The notes under the pieces were generated by a model. The model did not search any database. It saw only the letters and a list, made by a program, of their open reading frames with translations, and was not told where the DNA came from. Both the position numbers and the translations under genes were made by a program. This document shows, piece after piece, positions 54,366 through 64,000 of a stretch of 64,000 nt of DNA; positions within the stretch are counted from its first letter, which is position 1; each line of letters starts with the position of its first letter. Origin of the DNA: Pelobates cultripes (Eukaryota; Chordata; Amphibia; Anura; Pelobatidae); assembly GCA_933207985.1 (NCBI GenBank), contig OW240915.1:270114122-270178121 (forward strand), read 5' to 3'.

Positions 54366-55329
54366 CTCACAGAAATAGAGCCAATATCTATAGAAGGGAG
54401 TCCAATCTGGCATCATGCCTAGGACCATGGGCAATCTTAATCTGGATCTCTGTTTACAGGAAACAAAGAAACAATGTACTATATGGCACCTGGCAGAGTA
54501 GAAAACATTATTGCAGCTGCCCGGGTATATAATTCGGCAGCCTCCACAAGACATATTCTCTAGTCTAGGCTGTAATAAACCCCAAGGGGAAATGGGGAAA
54601 TGGACCTCTGTCTCCATGGTCAATCCACTTGCCTATAATTTGAGATGTTGCAGACTCAATGATTGAAAATTCCTTTATCCTACATTATGAACTGGCTGAA
54701 TTGCTATCAGGAATGTGGACTGCAATGTGTGGGAGAGTGAAATATTATGTTTGTTCTGTAGGAAGAACATTTCACTCAGAGATTGTGTAGCTGTTTCATA
54801 ACAAATCAAAATTTCCCCTGATTTACAACATGCTTTGTTAAAGGAAATTTTCCACATAAATTCAAATGTATATCTAATTTTAACCCTTTGAAAACCCAAA
54901 AATGATTTAATTTCTCATCTTTTTCAATTTTATGTGCACAGCCCATATTCTTATAAAGCACAGAAATCACTTTGGCAGAGCCCCATTTTGGTCGAGCTTA
55001 GGGTCATTGTGGCCAGTTTTTCTGAATCCCTGCCACAATTTTATTTATATCTCATTCACTTATATCTGTAAAATTAAAGAAACACTAAATGGTGACTTTA
55101 AAACACACATTTTACTGTAAATGCATAAACATGCTTTTAGTGAACAAATAATCATAGGAGATACTTGCAGCAAGTTTTTGTCATGGGAATTATACCCCAA
55201 CACACAGGAAAGAGAAAACCCATGAAAGGTAGATCCGAAAGGTGTATTACCGAGCCTTAGAATGGCCGGACTTAACGTTTTTATAGAACAAGAAACAAGG
55301 TCAAGGAAAATCAAGGACAGGAATAACAG

Positions 55330-55738
55330 AAATACTCAGGATTCTAGAAATCAGAAGTCAAATACGAAGCCGGGGTCAGGATACCAGAAATCAGAAGTCA
55401 AATACGAAACCGGATTCAGGATACCAGAACACACGAGTGATATACAAAGCCAGGGTCAGGATATCAGAAATCAGGAGTCAAATAAGAAGCCAGAGTCAGG
55501 ATACCAGAAATCACAAGTCAAATACGAAGCCAGGGTCAGGATATCAGAAATCAGGAGTCAAATACGAAGCCAGAGTCAGGATACCAGAAATCACAAGTCA
55601 AATACGAAGCCAGGGTCAGGATACCAGAAATCACGAGTCAAATACGAAGCCAGGGTCAGGATACCAGAAAACACGAGTCAAATACGAAGCCAGGGTCAGG
55701 ATACCAGAAATCAGAAGTCCAACACAAAGCAGAGTTTA
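55330..55738 (+). repeat. 40-bp minisatellite, about 10 units
   Basis: Consensus ATACCAGAAATCACAAGTCA then AATACGAAGCCAGGGTCAGG (exactly 40 bp). 40 is not a multiple of 3, so a frame crosses all three phases of the unit. All three are free of stops, which creates a 176-codon ORF (55262-55792). Alternate units differ at fixed positions (atacc/atatc, cacaag/caggag), hinting at an 80-bp higher-order unit. Confidence 0.95.
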
Positions 55739-56099
55739 AACACAGAAAATCACAAGGGAATCACCAGGAGCACTAAACGAGGATCCAAATAGAAACGACG
55801 ATAGGGCAAATAATGGAGGCTAAAACAAGCCTTAAATAGGCTCAAAAGAGTTCCCATTGGTCCACGTCATCTCTGCAAGCCCAAACAGAATTGTCGTCCA
55901 GTGTGTGTTGTCCAGTCCCTGGGAGGGAATAGAGCTCGTCCCCTATCCTATTCCTGGATGGAGAGGCTCAAGAGAACCCCAGTCAAGCCATGGGGCGACT
56001 GGGGCAGAAGCGCTGAGGTTTTCTCTGGTTCCAGCTAGGAAGCAATCCTTGGTGGAGGTACCCAGCCGGGGTACAGGGAGCTACGCTACATGCATTGTT

Positions 56100-56950
56100 C
56101 TTAAACTTACTTGTTCTCTCTCTTCTGGCATTGTCCCTGCTGACCTTAAGCAGGCTACTGTAATACCTATCCTGAAAAAACCATCCCTCAACCCGTCCAC
56201 CCTCTCTAACTATCGTCCCATATCCCTGCTCCCTTTTTCCTCAAAGCTTCTGGAAAGACTTGTCTTTACCCGTATGTCTCACTTTCTCAATTCCAACTCT
56301 CTCCTTGACCCTCTTCAAGCTTCAAGCTTCAAGCTGGCTTCCGCCCCCTCCACTCTACTGAGACTGCTCTTATTAAAGTTACTAATGACCTAGTCGCACC
56401 TAAATCCAAAGGCCACTACTTCATACTAATTCTTCTTGACCTCTCTGCTGCCTTTGACACCGTTGATCATGCTCTCCTTTAAGCTCTTCAATCACTTGGC
56501 CAGACTAATTTTCCTCACTAGTCAGTCCTCTCACACCTCACCCCTCTGCCAGTCCTTACATTGGCTTCCTGTATCCTATAGGAGTCAATTCAAATTGCTA
56601 AACCATACCTATAAGCCCCCTATTCGTCATCATTGAGTAAACTTTGACCCTGTACCTCACTTATGGCCTATCAGAGTAACCTCTACCTAACATACCTGCC
56701 TCTTGCTAAAGGGTAGCACTCTACTCTCTCCTCCAGCTCTGCTTCACTCCAAGCTATTTTGATTGCTATTTCCTGTCCTATTGTGTTTTACACCCCACCT
56801 CCTATAGACTGTAAGCTCATTTGCGCAGGGTCCTCTTCAACCTAACGTTCCTGTAAGTTTTCTTGTAATTGTCCTATTTATAGCTAAATCCTCCCTCTTA
56901 TAATATTGTAAAGCGCTATGGAATTTGTTGGCGCTATATAAATGGCAATA
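56100..56950 (+). pseudogene. L2-like LINE, internally deleted, with 3' tail
   Basis: Encodes ATVIPILKKPSLNPS, SNYRPISLLPFSSKLLERL and [15 protein letters not shown]. It then jumps (near 56475) to C-terminal words (SLHWLPVSYRSQFKLLN), so most of the RT palm, including the catalytic box, is gone. The 3' tail AATTTGTTGGCGCTATATAA ends at about 56950. It contains a 34-bp segment identical to the foldback element at 19720-20063. Confidence 0.85.
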
Positions 56951-57299
56951 AAATTAATAACAATAATGTGGGACAGATGCACAAGTTCAATATCGTATGT
57001 TGTTAACCCCTAACCCTTCCTTTCTGCACCCCAGCACAACCGTAAAATCTTTGAAAGAAATAAAGAATTTACAAAAAATAATGTGGGACAGATTCTGGTA
57101 TCATTGTGTATGCTATGAAAATTCCAAAATAATTTGTACTGGCTCTCTCATGGTGTGAAATCCACAAGTAGTTTCATTCTTGAAAAATACATAAATGTAG
57201 CTAGTAATCAATATATTATAAGCTACCAGGAGAATGCAGTACAAATTCAGTACATATCTCTGCACTGAATCTGCGATCTATGCAGTAGTAGGAAAATGC

Positions 57300-57780
57300 A
57301 CATCAATCCCACGGAAAATGACCAAGATTGGTGAGAGATGTCAGCCTCTGCCTGGTCCATGCACAAAATCACTGCAGAAGATGCAGATCCTGGGAATTAC
57401 ATGATATGAGGAACTTTCTATGATAAGTATTTTTCTACATGTATTATTCCATAACATCTCTGCATGGAGATGCCGAACGTTCCCCATAGAGATGCATTGA
57501 TTCAATGCATCCCTAGAAGGAGATGTTGATTTGCTCCAATCCGCCCCCTTTACGATCTCATCCATTAAAACGCTTTTCATATGGGGAAGCATTGGATTAG
57601 TGAGATAATCAATTCTGATGCTGTCAGCCAAGGTGGTTGGGCCAGCGCCGGAGGACTTAACTTTTAAAGGGGACAAGGGGGCACGCCACCTAATGGTGGT
57701 TTTAACACTATAGGGTCAGGAATATAAGTTTGTGTTTCTAACCCTGTATTCTTTTAACTCCAGAATTAAGTTTCCCTTTA
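57300..57780. mobile_element. degenerate T2-like MITE debris
   Basis: Contains CATAGAGATGCATTGATTCA and TTTAACACTATAGGGTCAGG, both echoing 58870-58915 and 59160-59180. The ends are not clearly defined. Confidence 0.45.
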
Positions 57781-58209
57781 TCATTTTGTACAAGGTTTAG
57801 ACACATTTGGAATTCGATAATTCATTCATGTATATCTGATGTAATGTAGAAATCTGAGAGAGGATTATATCTATATTGTTTTACTTGCACAATCAGTCTT
57901 TAGTGCTGCAAGACATCCAGAGTTTTAGACAGGGCAGACAACGAGCAGGAAAGAGAGAACCAAAGGGTAAAAATAGGTAACCACCACATTTGAAATAAAA
58001 TATTTTACATTCAGATTGACTTCTTGGTGGCTTAAGAAAACCAGAACCAGGAAACCATCTAAAATTCTAATTATTTTCACAGAATATGAACACAGAGCTG
58101 AATTTTAGCTCGCCAGTGCCTAGTGGCTGAGATGAAATTGTGAACCCTGACATATATATTACTCAAAAATGCTCTTATTATATCACCTTTAGTCAAAGCT
58201 TTAGTTTCT

Positions 58210-59219
58210 TTAAAGGAACACTCTAGGGTCAGGAACACAAACATGTATTCCTGATCCTATAGTGTTAAAACCAACAATTAGGTGGCTTGCCCCCCCCCTT
58301 AACCACTATAGAAGGGGTTAAAACTCAACTTATTTCCAGCGCCGCACGTTTCCGCCGGTGCAGGCCCCACCCTGACCTCCTTGGTGACATCATCAGAAAT
58401 CGCATTGGCGTGGCTGAAATCAGCAAAAAGGCGGGATGGGGGTGGGACTAAACAGTGTTTTGCCCAATCAGCACCTCCTCATAGAGATGCATTTCTATGA
58501 GGAAAATTCAGCATCTCCATCCAGAGGCTACTGTGCAGCACTGCCCCAGGAAACACCTCCAGTGGCCATCTGAGGAGTAAACAGTGCCTTTTCTATGAAA
58601 ATGCAGTGTTTGCATGAAAATGCCTAAAGGTAATGATTATATTCACCAGAATAAATACATTAAAGGGACACTATAGTCACCAGAACAACTACAGCTTATT
58701 GAATTTGTTCTGGTGAGTAGAATCATCAAGCTTTTCAGAGAAAATGCAGTGTTTACATTACAGCCTAGTGATAACGTCACTGGCCACTCCTTAGATGTCT
58801 GTTAGAGATCCTTCCTGGGTCATGGCTGCCTAAAATGTATCCAAACATTCAGTGTCTCCTCCCTCTGCATGCAGACACTGAACTTTCCTCATAGAGATTC
58901 ATTGATTCAATTCATCTCTATGAGGAGAGGCTGATTGGCCAGGGCTGTGTTTGAATCATGCTGGCTCTGCCCCTGATCTGCCTCTTTGTCAGTCTCAGCG
59001 AATCCTATGGGGAAACACTGTGATTGAATCAGGCTACCACTTCTGATGATGTCAGCAGACTGCTTGTTTTTTTTTAGGCAAACAACTTCAGGCTTGAATA
59101 AAGTAAGATTTTGCTATATTTATGGAGGCATGAGGGGCCCAAGGGGGCTAGATGGTGGTTTTAACACTTTAGGGTCAGGAATACATGTTTGTGTTCCTGA
59201 CCCTATAGTGATCCTTTAA
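58210..59219. mobile_element. T2-like MITE j (outer left, inner right end)
   Basis: The left end TTAAAGGAACACTCTAGGGT and the right end ACCCTATAGTGATCCTTTAA are inverted. Each end is itself a hairpin of about 48 nt (AGGGTCAGGAACACA...TGTGTTCCTGACCCT type at 58216-58264 and 59168-59212). It overlaps the element 58660-59255 without nesting. Confidence 0.65.
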
Positions 59220-59255
59220 GCTGTTGTTTTTCTCGTGACTATAGTGTCCCTTTAA
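58660..59255. mobile_element. T2-like MITE k
   Basis: The left end TTAAAGGGACACTATAGTCA and the right end TGACTATAGTGTCCCTTTAA are a near-perfect inverted pair extending to about 35 bp. A subterminal hairpin CACCAGAACAA...TTGTTCTGGTG lies at the left end. 596 bp, non-coding. Confidence 0.85.
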
Positions 59256-59539
59256 TTAGAATTCTAAAAAAGATCATATATTGGTATCCTCATTCATATC
59301 AGACTGTGAAATAATACACTACTCACAATTCAAGTGTTGAGACATTCAGACTGCCAAAAATAACTTCAGTTTAACTTTCTTGTGAAACATGCTGTTTGTG
59401 CCAAACTGGATTTCCTTTCGGGAAAACAGTCGTATAGGAAGCACAACCTGAAGAAATAATCAATCTGGTGTGACTTTATATGGGCATTAATTGCCCAGTC
59501 CTTCTACTCAAACAGTACTATTCTTGCATAAAAATGTTT

Positions 59540-60595
59540 TTTATATTTATTATATTTAATATATTTATAAATGATCTTGAAATAGGCATTGAAAGCCATG
59601 TTTTAGTGTTTGCAAATGACACAAAATGCTGTAAAAGAATACAATATGAGCAGGATATTGCTTCACTGCAGAGGGATTTATATAGACTGGGAGACTGGGC
59701 ACTCAAATGGCAGATTAAATTTAATGTAGAAAAATGCAAAGTTATGCACTTGGGGGTAAAGAATGCACAAGCAACTTACACCCTAAATGGCAGTGAATAA
59801 GGGATAACAACACATGAGAATGATTTGGGAATTGTTGTAGTCAATAAACTAGGCAACAATATGCAATGTCAAATGGCAGCTGCTAAAGCCAGTAAGGTAT
59901 TGTCATGTATAAATAGGGGCATTAATTCTCGGGATGAAAATATAATTGAACCTTGAATATTCTGTGCTATTTTGGACACCGTTCTAAAGGATATTATGGT
60001 ACTAGAAAAAGTGCAAAGGCTGGATACAAAATTGATAAAAGGAATGGAACGTTTTAGTTATGAAATTAGTTTAACAAAGATAAATCGTTTTAGTTTGGAA
60101 AAACGGCATCTCAGAGGAGATATGATAGCATATATACAATATACAAATATAGTCTAACCCTTGTATGGAAATCTAATTATAAATAGGATCATACATAGGA
60201 CACAAAGTCAAGTATTTAGACAGGAAGATAGGAGATTTAGTCTAAGGCAAAGGAAAAGGTTTTTTACAGTAAGAACAATAAGGATGTGGAATTCTCTGCC
60301 TGAAAAGGTGTTTTTTTATTTTTTTTATCAGAGTCTATACAGATGTTTAAACAGCAATTGGATAAATACTTCCAAACGCATAATATACAAGGATATAAAG
60401 TTTAATTAGTGGGGTAATAGCTTCTTGGCGATATCTGACTGCCAATCTCGGGTCAAGATGGGTTTGTTTCCTAATTTGTTGTACAATTGGAAGCGGCTCA
60501 GGCTGTGTTTTTTGCCTTCTTTTGGATCAACAGCAAAGATCAAATGTGAGAAGGGCTAAACACCTGTCTCTTTTCAGCTATGTAGTATGCTATAT
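59540..60595 (+). pseudogene. CR1-like LINE, reverse transcriptase end
   Basis: Broken ORFs give FINDLEIGIESHVLVFANDT (the usual FADDT box has Asn for Asp), DWALKWQIKFNVEKCKVMH, LEKVQRLDTKLIKGMERFSY, FSLEKRHLRGDMIAYIQY and RKRFFTVRTIRMWNSLPEKV. This is the C-terminal half of a CR1-clade LINE. The 3' tail has TGGATCAACAGCAAAGATCA near 60524. Stops at 59798, 59956 and 60157 make it non-functional. Confidence 0.88.
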
Positions 60596-61985
60596 ATATA
60601 TATGTTGGCATTAATAATAGTTAGATTTGACCGAAACAAACATCTGATGGTTTCTGTTATTCATAAGATTTTTGTGTTAATGTGTTAATAATATTTGCTT
60701 TAGGGAGAAAATGCAACTCCAAATTTTATATCGAAGTAGAATTATTATGTGACGTTTAATTTAGGAATGACCAACATACTAGAATATTCTGCTTTGTGGT
60801 ATTGAACAGCAGAATATCCTATAGTATGTGTGAATGTAAATGGAAAGTCTATGGGAAACCTGTATTTATGCAACAATTCAGTGTCATAGGAGTAAGGTGA
60901 AAGATGTGAAAATGGCAAACTTAATATAGATGGAGTTATTTTAAAGCTTGTCAAAGACATTCATTATGTGATGACTATTCTGATATATGCAGTCATTAAG
61001 GAACGTATGCAGTGTTAAATAATTGAAATACATTTGAAATTTGAAATTGAAAATATTATACTTTATACTGTAGTATTTCCAAAGCCAATTGTCTTGCAAG
61101 TCAAAGCAAAATTGCAGAGGGACCGTAAACGTTTGCATTGTACCTCTACTCTACACAGACATTAGCAGCTGGAAAAATCCTGTGTAGAATGGTTGTTTGG
61201 TGTAACTGTTGCTACAGTGTTAGTGTAATAATCGAATAACAACCAGGTACAGCGAAAAGATTTATTGATCATGCAAAGCAACCATGATCACAATGAGGCC
61301 CGAGAAAGCTATATCTAGCTTTGTAATAAAAGCAAGGATTGGTATACATGGGAAAGAAGAACAGTGAACCATACTGATTATCTCCTAATATGTTCTTATG
61401 TTGTTTCTTTATAAAATTATATTTGGTATTCTAGAGGCGAATGTATAGTTAATTTTACAGAAACTCGTGTCAGCCAATTCCCTGCAGCCGTCACTGGTAG
61501 GGGGGTGAAGTGCTTACTGTTTAAATTAATTTTTTTAACATGAGATTAATCTTTTAAAATGTATTATGGTGATTGAGCCAAAGTCCTTCCTGTTTTGCAT
61601 CCATTCACCAGTCAAAATAAAAATGTGAAATTCACTTTGAATTCACAATTTATTAAATAATTCTGTGAATGGGGGAGAAAAAAAAAAGAAAGAAAACATT
61701 TTAAATTCACTTTTAATTCACAATTTATTGAATAAGACTGTGAGCAGGGAAGAATAGAGAGAGAGATGAATTCCTATTTTAATAAAAATGGAAGAGTTGG
61801 CCTGTATATTAGACATGATATTCCAAAAATGGAATCAGTACACATCTGCTCTATTGGTAAAAATATAAATTACTTCAAGTTACATAGAAGCATCCTTTTC
61901 ATAAGAAAAATCATATGACTATAACGCTATTAGCTTACCTCTATTTGCTCAAAGAAAGATTTTGTCTTTTTTTTTTTTTTATTAG

Positions 61986-62208
61986 TTTTCAAGAGTTTTG
62001 AAAAACCGTGCTTGGCCCACCTTCAAACAAGCAAAGTCAAAGATCTCACCTCTGCACAGCAGTGACTTCTGTCCAACAAATTGCCACTTTAATATCATGG
62101 AGGTTTCTTACCCAAAAACGTTGACTTCCCTTGGCAGCGCTTTTGGAGTCCAGCTGGACAACAGAAAGCAAATCTCCAATGACAAGGAAAATAGAAATTC
62201 AGAACAAG
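61986..62208 (+). CDS. PREX2: PREX2 exon 15 of window
   Basis: Encodes residues 543-616: [57 protein letters not shown] and [17 protein letters not shown], then one base (phase 1). The acceptor is a 17-base T run plus attag and the donor is caag/gtaaga. [12 protein letters not shown] and FCPTNCH-N-MEVSYPK are strong P-Rex anchors. The frame stays open for about 20 codons past the donor, but that extension has no family match, so I end the exon at the consensus donor. Confidence 0.94.
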
Positions 62209-64000
62209 GTAAGATCTGTCTTCATGGTATATCCACTGAAACAGTATTCTCCCTTGTCGTGGCCTATACTTAACATCATTGCTTATGCTGTGCCTATAAT
62301 ATATTGGGGATAGGATATTCCGGAGGTCTCTCTTGGAGTTCTGAGGTAACCCCAGTATGATTTAGGTTATAAGAGATTTATGATTAGTGGTATACCACAT
62401 ATACTGGGGTTTACTAGTGTTCCACATCTAGACTTCCCTCACCTTTTTGAGATGTTATTGAGGGAGTTTCTACAGGATTTAGAGACCCGTCATATACTGG
62501 AAAACAAACTAAACCTCAAATGTGGTACCTAATATTTTAATTTAAATATAGCTAAACTGTGCTCCCCAGACCTAACACTTCATTTGTGAAGAGTTAAACT
62601 GCAGAACCAAGATAATTGCAGCTAATTTCACAACTTTTAAACTTTTTATCATTTGTCATATTTTCACAGAGATCCAAATTCACATCGCCCATAATACACA
62701 CAATTAAAAAGTATGGATCCGAAATTATTCATGAATGTCATGCGAATGCAGAAAAATCTTTATTTCTAGCAACTGAGTAATCTTGAGGGCATGCAATAAC
62801 ATCTATTGGTAAATTTCTATTAGGCTCATCTGTTCCATGTGTTGTAAAACTCATGTATAAAAACATGCAGTAGTCAACTTTACCAGACATCAGTGGTTCA
62901 GTAGAAAGAAAATATGCCACTCTCTACCCTTATCTTTAACACATAACAACAATCTGTGGTTAACTTAATATGTTAATTTGGTAGAAAATGGTAGATTCAA
63001 TAGAGAGCTACGGAACACCATTAACCTTGTTATTCTGTACATTAAAACTGACAAAATAAAATGAATAAATATTAGAGAATAATAGTAAAGCATACAGTAG
63101 CACTACATAATTAGTAATCATTTTCTCATAGAACTCTTTATATCCCTTCTTTCTATAAAACATATCTTATTAACTTTTTTCGATTTCAGGAACGGAACAT
63201 TTTTAATTAAGAGTGGAGAACACATCTTACAATTTTAAAAATGCCAGAACTGCATCATCAATTGTCAAGAATAGTGCTTCCTATTAAATGCCATCTGGTT
63301 TTTAGTTATATATTTGATAAGCAACTGATACTAGTATTCTGGCATGTAATCAGCATATGGTGTGCAATTATATTAGCGTCCCCTAAAGCAAATAAAGTTT
63401 GGTTACAGAAAAATTATTGTGCGTACAGCGTGGGCAAGCTTATCAAGCTAAGTCTGGCAAATACTTTCAATCCAGAGACTATGGAATTCTTCTGCGCTCA
63501 TCTTGCAAGTGGCAAATTCTGATTTTATTAAGACACGGAGGCTCCTATTATGCTGCACTCTTTCTTTATTTCCCTCAGCAGCAAAGAAAAAAACTTTAAC
63601 AATAATATGAACACAGGAACAACCCTTAACATATATCTTCCCTGGCAACCAATCAGCCAATCAGGTTCCACTCTCCAGCATAATAGGCGGTGTTCTCATG
63701 ACAATTTCTCTTTCTTTGCTGCTCCCTCAGTTAAGTACACTGATCCCATAGTTCTTAACTGTGGGATTATTATTACTATTGTTATTACTATTATTATTGT
63801 TATTATTGCTAATATTAATACTGTTATTACTAATATTACTATTATTAGTAGTACTAAGTTTAGTATTATTTGCTAGTATTATGCTCTTTTTAATTTACAA
63901 TTATTATTTTACTACAATATTATTCTGATTACGTTCATAAATTGTTGTGCCTTTTATTTCTGTTTTTTGCTTGATTGGGCTCCCCCCCCGGTTCTCTTTA
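62209..64000 (+). other. PREX2 intron 15 (partial)
   Basis: The next exon (expected to read GKLSPMVYIQH-like) was looked for and not found, so it lies beyond the window. The sequence is AT-rich, with an imperfect (ATT)n tract at 63768-63858. ORFs at 63241-63876 match nothing known to me. Confidence 0.7.
63768..63858. repeat. imperfect (ATT)n repeat
   Basis: Alternating ATT and GTT/ACT trinucleotides for about 90 bp. It explains the Ile/Thr-rich ORF over it. Confidence 0.85.

Larger units (their letters stand above)
51443..61985 (+). other. PREX2 intron 14 (10.5 kb)
   Basis: Holds a palindromic repeat end (53105-53195), the 42-bp and 40-bp minisatellites, an L2-like LINE (56100-56950), degenerate MITE debris (57300-57780), overlapping T2-like MITEs (58210-59255) and a CR1-like LINE (59540-60595). 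The segments 51490-53100 and 60620-61980 show nothing I can name. Confidence 0.8.

Noticed and set aside
55262..55792. 176-codon ORF, one of the longest on the + strand
   Set aside because: It is produced by the 40-bp minisatellite and has no domain or family match.
55857..56393. 178-codon ORF
   Set aside because: Random sequence fused in frame to the start of an L2-like RT fragment; not a host gene.
62209..62260. MVY residues in the +1 frame after exon 15, echoing PMVY of the next P-Rex2 exon
   Set aside because: Only three residues match, the frame is wrong relative to exon 15, and the flanking residues diverge; treated as chance.
63241..63876. ORFs of 93 and 108 codons at the right edge
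   Set aside because: No family match; the second is driven by an (ATT)n tract.

Overview
The window is an intron-dominated piece of a vertebrate nuclear genome, most likely from a frog (anuran amphibian). The + strand carries 15 consecutive coding exons of PREX2 (P-Rex2, a PIP3- and Gbeta-gamma-activated Rac guanine-nucleotide exchange factor and PTEN partner), from position 969 to 62208. The exons total 1848 nt, about 616 residues. They join in frame with no missing segment relative to vertebrate PREX2 as I remember it. The catalytic DH-PH exons lie upstream of the window and the C-terminal phosphatase-like exons lie downstream. PREX2 was chosen over PREX1 by recalled residue identity (for example [29 protein letters not shown]), not by a database search.

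Layout of the protein-coding part: exon 1 (969-1113) is the PH-DEP1 junction; exons 2-3 complete DEP1; exons 4-7 encode DEP2; exons 8-9 encode PDZ1; exons 10-11 encode PDZ2; exon 12 is a linker; exons 13-15 begin the C-terminal region. Every intron has GT...AG ends and the phases are mutually consistent. The largest introns are 2349-11986, 27611-39005 and 51443-61985.

Most of the rest is introns filled with transposable-element debris, which is what suggests an anuran. There is an RLE-type LINE reverse transcriptase remnant (minus, 5578-7500), a decayed Tc1-like element with both inverted ends (7657-9224), several L2-like copies (14653-16480, 17311-18165, 37690-37970, 56100-56950) and a CR1-like LINE (59540-60595). 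There are many T2-type MITEs with TTAAAG termini, several hAT-type MITEs with 8-bp target duplications, and a 344-bp foldback element. Two insertions have an inverted arm and a long (13-14 bp) target duplication, a structure compatible with target-primed, Penelope-like or LINE insertion.

Tandem repeats stand out: a 19/21-bp minisatellite (34419-35210), a 42-bp one (53556-53972), a 40-bp one (55330-55738) and a G-rich one (43384-44070). They produce long spurious ORFs. I see no second protein-coding gene, no convincing RNA gene, and nothing prokaryotic or CRISPR-like. The most distinctive signals are the shared architecture of the TTAAAG MITEs, an apparent hAT MITE family carrying telomere-like TTAGGG tracts, and the duplicated intron position in the two DEP domains.
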